A DNA stretch of 64,000 nt from Clostridioides difficile_A (lineage in GTDB: Bacteria > Bacillota > Clostridia > Peptostreptococcales > Peptostreptococcaceae). This document shows, piece by piece, positions 34,539-44,439 of this stretch. Each line of letters starts with the position of its first letter. Position 1 is the first letter of the stretch. A program made the position numbers and the translations under genes. The notes beneath the pieces were generated by a model. That model did not search any database and was not told where the DNA came from. It was given only the letters and a program-made list of their open reading frames with translations. The DNA is taken from positions 3,038,001 through 3,102,000 of the forward strand of contig OX246690.1 in NCBI GenBank assembly GCA_945909635.1, read 5' to 3'.

Positions 34539-36158
34539 CTAAATCCCTCCTAACAATTCATTAAATATTTTATCCAAATCATTTAAATGTTCTTTAATAA
34601 AACTATTTATTTCTTTATTATTTTGATACTTTAGTGTAAATAAATTAGCAAATATTTCTTTCTCTTTATTTCTGTTTTTACTCCAATATTTTTCGCTATG
34701 AGTTGCTAATAAATCCTCAAATTCATTATTAGATAATGCTCCTAATACGTCACTAATAAATTCGTTATTGTATAGCTCATTAGAATTAGTATATATGCTT
34801 TGCAAGTTCTCAATATTCTTCATAACATATATAGAGCTATTTTCAATAGCTTTTTGGAACTTAATATTATTATAGCTCTTAATTTCTTTTATATCAATTC
34901 TATGCGCAAACTCATGAAGTAAAGCAGCTTCTTTATTATATGATTTAAATTCTTTAATATTTGGATTAATACCAATTAAATCAACCTTAGTATAATAAAT
35001 AAAAGGTATTTTTTGACTATTATCAATTAGTATTTTGCTTGGTTGCACATACTTGTTAATATATTTTTGAACTTGTTTAGGTGCTTTCTTTGACTTATTC
35101 TTAATTGAATTAGTAAGGTTCTTTTTAATTCTATCATCTTTACTATTTGTAGCTATTTTATTCTTTTTATTTCTTTGTTTCTTAATGATTGGAGCACTAT
35201 TATTTTGATGTGTTATTCCATCAAACCAACTATCAAGAATATCATTGTCTCCACCAGTTACCCAATCGTTCATCATTTTAGAAGCTTCATTTATTGGCAC
35301 TACTACTTGAGTAGGATAACATAAACAATTAGGGTGTGGAATAGGATACTTTTCGGGTGGGAAAACTCCCTCACCTAGTCCAAAACGATTTTGTTCTGCA
35401 TACTCGTCACATTCATCCTCGCCCCTCCACTTTACTTGTCTAATATAATGTTGAGAACTTAGGTTCCATTGTAACCCCGCGCAGAAAGGATTATTTATCG
35501 CATTTTGAACACTTGTTTCTACAAAAGCATGTGTTATAGATGTTCTAGCAAGTCTTTGAGCTTGATAAGATATACTTTTATTCATTCCAACTTCTAATGT
35601 TTTAGCCTCTGTTTTTCTAACTGGATTAACATAATTGTCTAAACTCTTTGCTAAGGTCTTTGCATTAGCACCTCTAGCAACATTAACTTTTATTAATCTA
35701 TCAATGTCTTTTCTATTTTTATTACTATAGCCCCAAATTCTGCTATCTAATAACCTTTTATCTTTATAAAAATTACCTGTAACCAGTTTTTCCACTACAC
35801 TAGTAGTTGCCTTTATACACATAGCATCACATGCAAGGTTCATAGCTGTATTTGGAACTATTGATTGATAGTAATACATTTGTAATTCTTTAGCTATATT
35901 AGAAGCTTCTATTATACTTTTTTCTGCAATAGGTACTAGTCTTTGATTTAACTCGTTAATGTACTTCTCGATTGATTTATTTAGCTTTTTTAAGTATTTA
36001 TTACTTAGATTTAACTCTTTATTTTTAGCAATGTCACTTAAAATAGTTTTACTAGCATCTTTATAGACATTTAATATCTCTAATTGTACTTTTTTATCTA
36101 ATAATAAAAGTTTTTTTCTAGCTTCAAGAACTTTTTTTGTATAAGAGTTGTCTTTCAT
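34539..36158 (-). CDS. Minor head protein (SPP1 gp7/Mu F-like) fused to a putative zinc metallopeptidase
   Basis: 539 residues. The N-terminal 300 residues are the phage head morphogenesis domain; the HPNCLCYP motif (about 268-275) closes it. After a low-complexity basic linker (about 320-365), a second domain contains LLHEFAHRID with HEFAH at 415-419, and a conserved downstream glutamate in KEKEIFANLF (about 501), consistent with a HExxH...E zincin. The fusion is like the gp7-linked toxin or protease domains sometimes found in phages. Metal binding and activity are inferred from the motif only. Confidence 0.75.
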   Translation of the reverse strand: MKDNSYTKKVLEARKKLLLLDKKVQLEILNVYKDASKTILSDIAKNKELNLSNKYLKKLNKSIEKYINELNQRLVPIAEKSIIEASNIAKELQMYYYQSIVPNTAMNLACDAMCIKATTSVVEKLVTGNFYKDKRLLDSRIWGYSNKNRKDIDRLIKVNVARGANAKTLAKSLDNYVNPVRKTEAKTLEVGMNKSISYQAQRLARTSITHAFVETSVQNAINNPFCAGLQWNLSSQHYIRQVKWRGEDECDEYAEQNRFGLGEGVFPPEKYPIPHPNCLCYPTQVVVPINEASKMMNDWVTGGDNDILDSWFDGITHQNNSAPIIKKQRNKKNKIATNSKDDRIKKNLTNSIKNKSKKAPKQVQKYINKYVQPSKILIDNSQKIPFIYYTKVDLIGINPNIKEFKSYNKEAALLHEFAHRIDIKEIKSYNNIKFQKAIENSSIYVMKNIENLQSIYTNSNELYNNEFISDVLGALSNNEFEDLLATHSEKYWSKNRNKEKEIFANLFTLKYQNNKEINSFIKEHLNDLDKIFNELLGGI

Positions 36159-36170
36159 ATTAATACCTTG

Positions 36171-37676
36171 TTATTCTTCAATATTCTTATTAGAATTTTT
36201 ATTATTAGATTCATTATTTAATTCTTCATCAATATTATCAATCTCTATATCTGCGTCTTTTCTGAACTGGTCTTGCTCTACTGATTGTATTTTTTCAATA
36301 TCTTCTAATACTTCATTAAAAGATGTTTCATAATCATCATCACTGCCAAAGTCTTTTATATAACTTCTATGACTTCTGACATTATTGTTAACTTCCTCCA
36401 TTGCTAAACGCTTGTTGTCTTCCTCATCTTCGGGTATCGGGAATTTCTTTTCTAAAACTATTAAATAGTCTAGTTTAGTCCAAGTTTTATCATAGTTATT
36501 ATAACAATTAAGTTTGTCACATGCTTCGATTATTAAACCAATTAATAGTTTAATCCCTGGCTCCCAATCGTTCCACTTCTCATAGCATCTAGCTATTAAA
36601 TCATAATAAATATACTTCAAAGCTTTAGCACTAGGGATATTAAGAAGCTGTTCGGGTTTTGGAATACTCAGCTTATCTGACATACTATCTTCAAGTCTCT
36701 TTAAAAACATATTAATTGGTTCAGCACTAGAGAATGAACTTTCAACCCTTTTTGCTTGTGCCTGTTTGCCATTTTCACTTGCATCATTACTTTTTAGTGG
36801 CATCAGTGCATTAGGAGCTATTTTTGTTTTATTTACAGTTTCCTCAGTAGCATCTATAATAGCTGTTTGACCAAACATTTGAAATCTTAGAGCATCTGAG
36901 AAATCAGAAACTCTTCTATTGAGCTGATTTTGAAGCTCTTTTAACTGTGTTATGTCACTTTGACCTCTTATATTTATTAGGTCGCTTTCATTTAAAAATA
37001 ATATGCATGGTATTTTTGTAAATATTGTATTATATGTTTCAACACTGATAGGATTACTTAAATCTTTCTCTTTGAACTGTTCTATTTTAAACTTACACAC
37101 ATCATTTTCTAAATAATAAGTATATCTATTGTATAAATTATCATCATCTATTTTACTTATAAATCTAACCACTACAACTTTAGTTAGATTACCTTTCATA
37201 TCAACTTCATAATTAAAGTCGCTTGAATCGTGGTAATATAAACTAATTGGTTCATTTTTATTAGCTTCAATCCTTAATAATACTCTTTTAGTTACTGTTG
37301 CAATCCTAAAAGCTTTTAGTGTTTCACTCCAAAATTTATTATCATCTAGTATATCATCAATGAAAATTCTTAAATTCTCACAAGCTTCTTTGTCTTTTTT
37401 ATCTCTAGCTTTAAACAGCAAATTAGGTTCTTTTCCTAAGAAAAATCTTGCTTGTTTTTTAATTAGTGGCTCAATTTTATTGTCTATTAATTGCGTTGGT
37501 ACATAGTCCAAGTTATCACTTACAATCCAGCTTTGACCTAATAGGCTCTCATCAAGTTTAGTCTTATCTTCTTCACTAATTGCACCCTTATAAAAAAAAT
37601 AATCTTCTTTTATCCTTCTCATTTCTTCCTTTTGTTCAGATGTTAAATCAAGTAAAGTATTTTTTACACTATCCAC
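36171..37676 (-). CDS. Portal protein (SPP1 gp6-like)
   Basis: 501 residues. FLNESDLINIRGQSDITQLKELQNQLNRRVSDFSD over about 230-265 and LSIPKPEQLLNIPSAKALKYIYYDL over about 330-355 are the typical gp6 core and tunnel-loop segments. C-terminus is acidic and asparagine-rich. Forms the dodecameric ring through which DNA enters. Its start overlaps the terminase stop. Confidence 0.9.
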   Translation of the reverse strand: MDSVKNTLLDLTSEQKEEMRRIKEDYFFYKGAISEEDKTKLDESLLGQSWIVSDNLDYVPTQLIDNKIEPLIKKQARFFLGKEPNLLFKARDKKDKEACENLRIFIDDILDDNKFWSETLKAFRIATVTKRVLLRIEANKNEPISLYYHDSSDFNYEVDMKGNLTKVVVVRFISKIDDDNLYNRYTYYLENDVCKFKIEQFKEKDLSNPISVETYNTIFTKIPCILFLNESDLINIRGQSDITQLKELQNQLNRRVSDFSDALRFQMFGQTAIIDATEETVNKTKIAPNALMPLKSNDASENGKQAQAKRVESSFSSAEPINMFLKRLEDSMSDKLSIPKPEQLLNIPSAKALKYIYYDLIARCYEKWNDWEPGIKLLIGLIIEACDKLNCYNNYDKTWTKLDYLIVLEKKFPIPEDEEDNKRLAMEEVNNNVRSHRSYIKDFGSDDDYETSFNEVLEDIEKIQSVEQDQFRKDADIEIDNIDEELNNESNNKNSNKNIEE

Positions 37677-39055
37677 TAGAATACGACTCCTCCTTTCTTA
37701 TTGTATTGATTTGGTATATTATTTTTCTTCAATCCTAATCCTTTATTGTAAACTTCATCATCATAGTTAGGCTCTTTTCCTCCAAATAATATTGTATGGA
37801 CAAAGTATCTGATAGCATCCATAGCATGATCCATAACTTTAACTGGTTTATCTTCTCCATATTCTAACGCTTTTTCATCCCAAACATAAGAAAAGAACTC
37901 CTTAAATACATTAGAGCAACAATCATTAAACTTAATCATTTCTCTATTTAAAGCAGTTCCAACATTTCTTATTCCATTTAATACATCATTATTACCTTTT
38001 TTAACTCTATACTTCCCTTTATCTCTGATTAAAGTTATAAAAGAAGCTGCACTTGGGTCTATTATTATAGCTTTGGGATGTATATTGCCTAAAAAATTTA
38101 CTAGTTCAGTATAATATTTATTGTCTGAATTTTGCTTTCCTTCTTTTCTTCCGTCGTAATAATACTCTTTGACTGCATACCAAACATCTTTACATTTGCC
38201 CCACAATATAAATACTGTAGCATTTTGAGTACCATAATCACATGATACATAGTACTCTGTGTATTCTCTAATTCTAGTTAATACCTTGTGTATCTTTTCA
38301 TTAAACATATCATAGACAACTCCCTCAGCTTGGCACCAAAGACCTAGAATGTATCGTTTATAAAATACTCCAGTATATATTCTTTTATAGCTTTCTTTTT
38401 TCTTCTTTGATAAAGATAAGTTATCATCCATATTAAAGTGTAAATAACAAATAAGTTTTTCTTTTGCCTTATCTATAAATTCAGTTTTAATAAAATGATA
38501 TGGACCTGCAGGGTTACAGTTCATAAATATCTTAGAATCATCAATTGAACATCTCGCAACCATTTGGTCAACAAAGTTTTTAGGGAATAAGGCCACTTCA
38601 TCAGCTAAAGCTCCTGCTGCTGTCAAACCCTGCAATTTATCTTGCGAAGCTTCATTATTAGCATCATACATGTAGTATGTATTACTTCCTATAATCAAAA
38701 AGTTTTCTGAACGATTATAGTCAAATCGCCAACCCCAAGCGTTTAATATTTGTTTCATTGGTTCAATAACATTTTTCTTTAATGATCCAATAGTCTTTCC
38801 TGCAATTATAAAGTTTTCCCCTTTAAAAACTGTTTGTGTAAACATTAAAAAACTACAAATCATAGCTATAGTCTTGCCACTTCTTATTGCTCCATCAGCT
38901 ATTATAATGTCATGGTCCTTATATTTAGAACCTTCTTTCCACCAATTGAGAAGTTTTAGTTGTTTTCTTGAAAAAGGTTTGAACTCAAATCGCTTTTCTT
39001 GTCTTTTTTGTTTTCTTCTAAGTAGAGCCACTTCCGACCTCTCCTTCTTCTTCAA
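37676..39055 (-). CDS. terL: Terminase large subunit
   Basis: 459 residues. Walker A GAIRSGKT at 55-62, Walker B-like GALADEVALFP at about 150-160, and nuclease-domain acidic residues in YYVSCDYGTQNATVFILWG (about 272-290) and IIDPSA. This is the ATP-driven packaging motor and DNA-cutting subunit (PBSX XtmB type). Overlaps the small subunit by 38 bp. Confidence 0.95.
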   Translation of the reverse strand: MKKKERSEVALLRRKQKRQEKRFEFKPFSRKQLKLLNWWKEGSKYKDHDIIIADGAIRSGKTIAMICSFLMFTQTVFKGENFIIAGKTIGSLKKNVIEPMKQILNAWGWRFDYNRSENFLIIGSNTYYMYDANNEASQDKLQGLTAAGALADEVALFPKNFVDQMVARCSIDDSKIFMNCNPAGPYHFIKTEFIDKAKEKLICYLHFNMDDNLSLSKKKKESYKRIYTGVFYKRYILGLWCQAEGVVYDMFNEKIHKVLTRIREYTEYYVSCDYGTQNATVFILWGKCKDVWYAVKEYYYDGRKEGKQNSDNKYYTELVNFLGNIHPKAIIIDPSAASFITLIRDKGKYRVKKGNNDVLNGIRNVGTALNREMIKFNDCCSNVFKEFFSYVWDEKALEYGEDKPVKVMDHAMDAIRYFVHTILFGGKEPNYDDEVYNKGLGLKKNNIPNQYNKKGGVVF

Positions 39056-39860
39056 ATAAAGCTTTTATATCTTCTTCACTCATAGAAGTAGCTTCTAAGA
39101 AGCTTTGTATAGCTTCTGAATTATCGTCTTTATCGTCACCAAATATTTTTATTTTTTCTATCTCTAGCTTAGCTTTCTCTATAGATAATTTTTCTCTATC
39201 AAATTTCATTTTATTTAATGAGTCAATACATCTAGTTTTTTTGGCTTGAACTCTAGTTAACTCAGATTCTAATCTGTGTATGACTTCAAACACACTTGTA
39301 GTCTTTGTAATAATCTCTGATTGTACTTGTGTATCATCTTTAATTAAGTTTCCTTCAATCTCAAGTTTTCTTTTTGCAACGCTTTCTAATGTTAGCCCAC
39401 CCTTTTTATTTTTGTGTTCTTCTATTGATTTTAATAACCTTCTTTCTCTTACTGTAAGTAATCTTAGCTGGTCTTTCAAATTACTTTCTTCGTCGTCAAA
39501 ATCTATTTCTTCCAACATTTCTATCTCATCTTTTCTTAGAGTATCCCAGTAAACTTTTTCATATAAACCATGCTTTCGGTTATTTTTATTACCCTTAGGA
39601 GCACCATTGCCAACTGAATTTTTATTACAAAAAGGTGCGCCCTTTTTTGGTTTAGATTCACCCTTTTTATTTTTGGGTACACCCTTTTCTTTTCTCTCAT
39701 TAGACCAGTTGTACCTCTTAATCCATGACTTTAGTGTGTTGATGCTAATATTATATTTTTCGGCTATATCTTTGTTTTTTACCCTTTTGAAATAATCAAT
39801 TTTAGCCTTATCTCTTATTTCTTCCACATCACCACCTCGCTTAAATTGTTTGAACCTCAT
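39018..39860 (-). CDS. terS: Terminase small subunit
   Basis: 280 residues. N-terminal helix-turn-helix (about 13-42, KNKDIAEKYNISINTLKSWIKRY), a basic linker with repeated KKG/PK, then a long coiled coil (about 150-240) and a C-terminal acidic end. PBSX XtmA/YqaS type: recognises phage DNA and delivers it to TerL. Basic, repeat-like middle portion (KNKKGESKPKKGAPFCNK). Confidence 0.85.
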   Translation of the reverse strand: MRFKQFKRGGDVEEIRDKAKIDYFKRVKNKDIAEKYNISINTLKSWIKRYNWSNERKEKGVPKNKKGESKPKKGAPFCNKNSVGNGAPKGNKNNRKHGLYEKVYWDTLRKDEIEMLEEIDFDDEESNLKDQLRLLTVRERRLLKSIEEHKNKKGGLTLESVAKRKLEIEGNLIKDDTQVQSEIITKTTSVFEVIHRLESELTRVQAKKTRCIDSLNKMKFDREKLSIEKAKLEIEKIKIFGDDKDDNSEAIQSFLEATSMSEEDIKALFEEEGEVGSGST

Positions 39861-39863
39861 TTT

Positions 39864-40388
39864 TTATAGTTTTTTTATTATCTCAGCTTTATTATAGCTG
39901 TTAATACCTTTAGTCATCATTTCTAAAAAATCGTCTTTACTAAAGTTAGATAGTCTAAAAATTTCTTCTTCTTTCATTCCTAGCTGCTTACTTATCTCTT
40001 TTATTGTTTTCCCATCATCCAATAATTTTTTTACTATAGCTTTCATGGGTTCAAGTAAATGCGTACCTCTTGCTCTATTATGAGTAACAGTTCCATATAT
40101 ATCTTCACTTTCTTCTCTATGTTCTACAACAACTACAGGTACTTTACTCCCTAACATTGATAACAAAGGTTCTTGACCTGCTACTGTCCACCTGTGAAAT
40201 CCATCTATAATAGTATAATCGGGTCTTACAACTATAGGTAATGTCCATCCATTGGTTATAATTGATTGTGTTAATAATTTTAGATTTTCTTTAGATACTT
40301 TATTTGGGTTGTAATCATTAGGTTTTAATATATTTCTGTCTACCCATTTGAGGGTTGAAAGGGGTTTAAATAATGCTTCATTATCCAT
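39864..40388 (-). CDS. ParB-like nuclease domain protein (IbrB-like), copy 2
   Basis: 174 residues. ParB/Srx-like N-domain: LKPNDYNPNKVSKENLKLLTQSI over about 21-43 and YTIIDGFHRWTVAG (about 63-76). The DGFHR motif is the ParB nucleotide-binding loop. A helical C-terminus (LLDDGKTIKEISKQLGMKEEEIFRL) resembles an HTH. It overlaps the PP-loop gene by 8 bp, so the two are made together, as with IbrA/IbrB in E. coli prophages. Confidence 0.75.
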   Translation of the reverse strand: MDNEALFKPLSTLKWVDRNILKPNDYNPNKVSKENLKLLTQSIITNGWTLPIVVRPDYTIIDGFHRWTVAGQEPLLSMLGSKVPVVVVEHREESEDIYGTVTHNRARGTHLLEPMKAIVKKLLDDGKTIKEISKQLGMKEEEIFRLSNFSKDDFLEMMTKGINSYNKAEIIKKL

Positions 40389-41535
40389 TTTGTTTCCTCT
40401 CCTTTTCTTCTTTTTTAGCTAGTTGTATATATCTAGAAAAAATACTTTGATGCAATGCTCTATATGTTCTTAATTTTGGGTCACCAGCAATTAGTGCTTC
40501 ATACATTTTTTTATAATCATCTTGGGTTGCAACCATGTGTACCTGTAAAAATAAATTCTTATACCTTTCTGCTGTGTATCTTTTTAACTTAGTATTAAAA
40601 TATCTATTCATGCTATTAAACATTATTAATAGTTCAGCTTTATAATCTTTTTTATTTTCTTCTGATTCTATTTCTTTTCTATTGCTACTACTTCTTCTAA
40701 ACATTTCACTATCCCAATAAAGACTAGCTAAGTAAGCATTTGGTTCTCTTTTTATAACTCGCTCCATTAAATCGGGATAATATTCATTCATTTTTACTAA
40801 TACTTTTGCTGTGTCTACAGAAAAGAATTGCGATACTCTTAATCTATTTTTAGCTGTTCCTGTCTGATATAAATATAAATATATACTAGGTATATCAATC
40901 TTATTTTCTTTTAAATATAACCATACATCTTTATCACTCCAATCGTATATTGGGAGTATTTGTCTAGTTGAGCTTATACTCTTATTTGCTGTCATAGTCC
41001 TTGCAATATTTTGTAACCTCTGAACAGATTCTCTAGCTCTAACACCAGTTATAGTTATACCATCCCTAGACATTCTGTGTAAAAATACTTGATAGGTTTC
41101 TTCTCTTGCTTTAAACAACGGATGATTTCTTATTGCAAATTTAGGCGGTTTTCTAACCCACACATCTTCTTTTTCTCTATCCCAACATATAAAACTTTCA
41201 TCTTCTGTTAATTCATTAAAACAACAATAATGTTTTACTTCCAAACAAAACCAATCAAATTTAGCACCAACCATAATAAATTTTTTACGCCATTCCAATG
41301 TCTTTTGTTCAATACAAGGGAAAATAGCTTCTTCATCTATAAATTGTACTGTAAGCAAAGATGGGTTTATCTTATTTTCTTGTATAAGAGTTAATACTAA
41401 ATGTGCTAAACATAAACTATCCTTTCCTCCACTAAATCCCATATAGACTGGTACATTATTATTAAATATATTTATAATTCTTTGTTTGGCAGCTTCTACA
41501 ACATTAACACTTGCTTGTATTCTTTTTATAGCCAT
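40381..41535 (-). CDS. PP-loop ATPase, PAPS reductase/DUF3440-like (IbrA-like), copy 2
   Basis: 384 residues. The N-type ATP-pyrophosphatase motif SGGKDS sits at 35-40; a second conserved region, RMSRDGITITGVRARESVQR (about 152-171) and ILPIYDWSDKDVWLYLKE (about 192-209), is typical of PAPS reductase-family adenylating enzymes. No cysteine-rich Fe-S arrangement is obvious. Enzymes of this sort activate a carbonyl or phosphate by adenylation before sulphur or amine transfer (DndC, QueC, MnmA relatives); no reaction is claimed here. Confidence 0.75.
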   Translation of the reverse strand: MAIKRIQASVNVVEAAKQRIINIFNNNVPVYMGFSGGKDSLCLAHLVLTLIQENKINPSLLTVQFIDEEAIFPCIEQKTLEWRKKFIMVGAKFDWFCLEVKHYCCFNELTEDESFICWDREKEDVWVRKPPKFAIRNHPLFKAREETYQVFLHRMSRDGITITGVRARESVQRLQNIARTMTANKSISSTRQILPIYDWSDKDVWLYLKENKIDIPSIYLYLYQTGTAKNRLRVSQFFSVDTAKVLVKMNEYYPDLMERVIKREPNAYLASLYWDSEMFRRSSSNRKEIESEENKKDYKAELLIMFNSMNRYFNTKLKRYTAERYKNLFLQVHMVATQDDYKKMYEALIAGDPKLRTYRALHQSIFSRYIQLAKKEEKERKQNG

Positions 41536-42227
41536 ATCTTTTCACCACATTTTGTGCAAATAACAAATTTTCCTTCTGTTTGAATTTGTTGCTGTATTTC
41601 TTGTCCATTTCTCTGTTCTTCTTTATATAAACTATTATCAAAAGCATAATCATTAGTGCTATTTATTTCATTATAAGAGTTTGAAGGAGTATTTATATTT
41701 TCTGAGATATTTGTACTATACTGTTTTTCTTCAACATTTTTTATTATATTTTCTTTTCTTTCTTGACTAGCCCTCATACTATTTATTTCTTCTTCATCTA
41801 CTATTCCATAATTCATAATTTCTTCTGTTACTTCTTCTGCTTCTCCAACTATTTGTTGTAACAAAATTGGGTCGTAGCCAACTATATCTAAATCTCCATC
41901 AAGTTCTTTTAAAATTTCGTCTATTACTTCTAGATTATCTACACCTAATGAATATAATTTATTGTCAGACATCATTAATTTTTTCTTTTCGTTTTCGCTT
42001 AACCCTTTTTGGACTGAACAATAAATATATTCTTCTCCCATCCTTCTTAGTGCTTGGTACAAACCATTCCCAATTAAAATATTATTACTTTCGTCTATAA
42101 TAGCAGCTTTAAGTTGCCCATACCTCTCTAAGCTTTTTATGTATTCTTTTATTTGAGTTTCGGGATGTATCCTTACATTTTTTTCATATTCCTTTAATTC
42201 TGACAATTTAACTTTTATGATTTCCAT
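41526..42227 (-). CDS. ParB-like domain protein with CxxC end, copy 1
   Basis: 233 residues from ATG 42227, picked because GGAGGG lies 8 nt upstream. The N-terminus (EIIKVKLSELKEYEKNVRIHP) and NILIGNGLYQALRRMG (about 47-62) fit a ParB/Srx fold. The catalytic-type DGxHR of ParB is replaced by GNGLYQA. The middle (about 130-215) is low complexity, rich in Asn, Glu and Ser; the C-terminus ends with CTKCGEKIWL, a single CxxC, as if half a zinc ribbon. It overlaps both neighbours. Confidence 0.65.
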   Translation of the reverse strand: MEIIKVKLSELKEYEKNVRIHPETQIKEYIKSLERYGQLKAAIIDESNNILIGNGLYQALRRMGEEYIYCSVQKGLSENEKKKLMMSDNKLYSLGVDNLEVIDEILKELDGDLDIVGYDPILLQQIVGEAEEVTEEIMNYGIVDEEEINSMRASQERKENIIKNVEEKQYSTNISENINTPSNSYNEINSTNDYAFDNSLYKEEQRNGQEIQQQIQTEGKFVICTKCGEKIWL

Positions 42228-43005
42228 TTTTAATGCCCTCCAAATAAATTTTTGCACTATCTATTTTTTTAGCAGCTTCTTCAACTATACTTTTATCTAT
42301 TTCATATACTTCTTTCCACCCTTGCATAACATCTTTTGTATATTGTCTTGCTGACCATGGATGTGTGCCACATTTATAACCATTTTCCCAATTATAAATA
42401 GGTGGCATTTCTATATTATTGTAATGTATATATGCTAATATCATTTCGTGTGGCCAATCAGCAATAGGACTATATCTAGTAATGTTTTTACTATCTGTAT
42501 AAATTCCATTCTTGCCTACATAATTCCCATCTGATTTTCTTCTACCTAAAATAATCATATCTAAATCATGTTTTTTATAATACTTAGCTTGAGCTTTATG
42601 TTGTACTATAGAAAACCAATGTGACGCAAAGTTCCCTTTTGGAAATAGCATATTAGGGTGTTTACTTAACCAATCCAAATCTTGACCAGTATTTATTATC
42701 TCTAAGTTTTTAGGTTTATTGTTTGTGATCCAATTAAAAAAAGCAGGATATTCTAAATTGCATATACCTAATACACAATCTTTTATACCTGCTCTATTGC
42801 ATAAGCTTCCTAAAACTAGGCTGTCTTTTCCTCCGCTCCATGCATATGCTACTTTTTTATTTTTTACATTCTTTTTTATTGCATCTATAGTTGTGTTACT
42901 AATCAATTCCACTTCTTCTTTACTTATGTATTCTTCAATATTTTTCATTACTTCAATCCATTTTCTATTATCTATGCTTTGTTTTCTACCTAATACAGTT
43001 TTCAT
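42208..43005 (-). CDS. PP-loop ATPase, PAPS reductase-like, copy 1
   Basis: 265 residues. SGGKDS at 57-62 (AYAWSGGKDSLVLGS) and later ILGRRKSDGNYVG and YSPIADWPHEMILAYIHYNNI show the PP-loop/PAPS reductase fold. Shorter than copy 2 and divergent in sequence, so not a recent duplication. ATG preceded by AAGGAGC; its 5' end overlaps the transporter stop by 20 bp. Confidence 0.75.
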   Translation of the reverse strand: MKTVLGRKQSIDNRKWIEVMKNIEEYISKEEVELISNTTIDAIKKNVKNKKVAYAWSGGKDSLVLGSLCNRAGIKDCVLGICNLEYPAFFNWITNNKPKNLEIINTGQDLDWLSKHPNMLFPKGNFASHWFSIVQHKAQAKYYKKHDLDMIILGRRKSDGNYVGKNGIYTDSKNITRYSPIADWPHEMILAYIHYNNIEMPPIYNWENGYKCGTHPWSARQYTKDVMQGWKEVYEIDKSIVEEAAKKIDSAKIYLEGIKNGNHKS

Positions 43006-44377
43006 TATTTTTGCTCCTTTTTGTTATACATAAAGCTACTATACCGCTTGTAATAACTGTTATTAAGCTTCCTATAGTTTTATATAGTGCTATGTTTAAA
43101 ATAGTCCCATAAGCGAATATAGGGAGTCCTATTACTAAAGATGCTATAATTCCAAAATAAATGCCTTTTTCATTTAATTTTATATTTTTTAATGTCATTA
43201 TTGTTGGAATCAACGTTGTTGCTCTTAACGTTCCATATATTAAAAATAAATCTGTTACTGATAGATTTTTTATATTAGCTATTAAAATTCCTATAATTAA
43301 TAAAATTATCATTGCTATCTTGGGAATTTTAACATCTTTACTCTTTGTAATATCTGTTGTAAGAGAAGCTATTGCACATAAATTACTATCTACAGTAGAT
43401 AACAGCCCACTTATTAGCATAAAAAGAAATGGAAGTACTACCCATTTAGGAAATAATTGTGTAATAAGTTCAAAGTTAACTATACTTGAATCTTGAAATA
43501 CAAACTGTGATCCAGCAGATATAAATCCTAAAATACCCATACTAAGAGGTACTATTCCAAATAATGTAGCTCCTAACATGAATGACTTACCTATTTTTTC
43601 TTTTTTTATTGAAAATGTTCTCTGCCAAAAGCATTGGTCACCGAATGGTCCTGCAATTAAACCTATTGCAGTAGGAAGCCCAAAAGCAAAGAATACTTCT
43701 AATCCTTTAGTATTAAATAAACTTGTATATTCTCTTGTTACTCCTGTAAATCCAGCCATTAAATTTTGTATACCATTATCTATATTTAAAGCCCATGGTA
43801 CAAATACTAAGCAAGCTATTAATATCAACAACATTTGCAATGTATCTGTTATAACTGATGCTCTTATTCCACTTATTACTGAGTAAGAAAGAGCTATAAT
43901 AGAAAGTACTATAGTTATAATATAAAATGGTATTCCAGTCACTGAACTTAATATTTTACCACCTGCAAGGAGTTGAACTGCTGTAGATAATATTGTTAGA
44001 CTTGTTAATTGAAATAGATATACATTTTTTACTTTTCTCGATTTATATTTATTATACATATATCCCGATAGTGTAATTCCTTTTGGCATTTGCTCTCTTA
44101 TTTTTTTAGCAAAAGGTATAAATAAGATTAAACATAGTATATTAGGTACTAAGAACCAAAATAAGCCTACCCAGCCATTCAGATAAGCTCTCTCTGCTGA
44201 TACAAACAATGCAGGTGCCCAAATCCATGTTGCTGCTATACTCATAGCTGAACTAAAAGTATTCATATTCCTATCTGCCACATGAAAACTTTCAATATTT
44301 TTTTCTTTTTTTGTAAATAATATAGTTACTAACATCATAATTGCAAAGTAACTAATTAGGACAATTATTCCCTCCAC
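42986..44377 (-). CDS. Sodium:solute symporter family transporter
   Basis: 463 residues with about 13 hydrophobic segments. SSS signature-like sequence: SAMSIAATWIWAPALF (about 42-57), YSVISGIRASVITDTLQ (about 165-181) and FGDQCFWQRTFSIK. SSS proteins import sugars, amino acids, vitamins or nucleosides with sodium. It is translationally coupled with the PP-loop gene downstream. A membrane transporter in a phage late/packaging region is rare; the cassette suggests that it supplies a precursor for the PP-loop enzymes, which is inference. Confidence 0.8.
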   Translation of the reverse strand: MEGIIVLISYFAIMMLVTILFTKKEKNIESFHVADRNMNTFSSAMSIAATWIWAPALFVSAERAYLNGWVGLFWFLVPNILCLILFIPFAKKIREQMPKGITLSGYMYNKYKSRKVKNVYLFQLTSLTILSTAVQLLAGGKILSSVTGIPFYIITIVLSIIALSYSVISGIRASVITDTLQMLLILIACLVFVPWALNIDNGIQNLMAGFTGVTREYTSLFNTKGLEVFFAFGLPTAIGLIAGPFGDQCFWQRTFSIKKEKIGKSFMLGATLFGIVPLSMGILGFISAGSQFVFQDSSIVNFELITQLFPKWVVLPFLFMLISGLLSTVDSNLCAIASLTTDITKSKDVKIPKIAMIILLIIGILIANIKNLSVTDLFLIYGTLRATTLIPTIMTLKNIKLNEKGIYFGIIASLVIGLPIFAYGTILNIALYKTIGSLITVITSGIVALCITKRSKNNENCIR

Positions 44378-44409
44378 AATATACCTCCTTTTTAAAATTT
44401 AAATATAAT

Positions 44410-44439
44410 AAAAGAGTCACCTACAAAGATGACTCTTTA
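44410..44439 (-). terminator. Terminator after the 44-residue gene
   Basis: AAGAGTCA / TGACTCTT stem with T-rich minus-strand tail; overlaps the stop of the gene at 44437. May be leaky, since the transporter gene lies just downstream. Confidence 0.65.
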
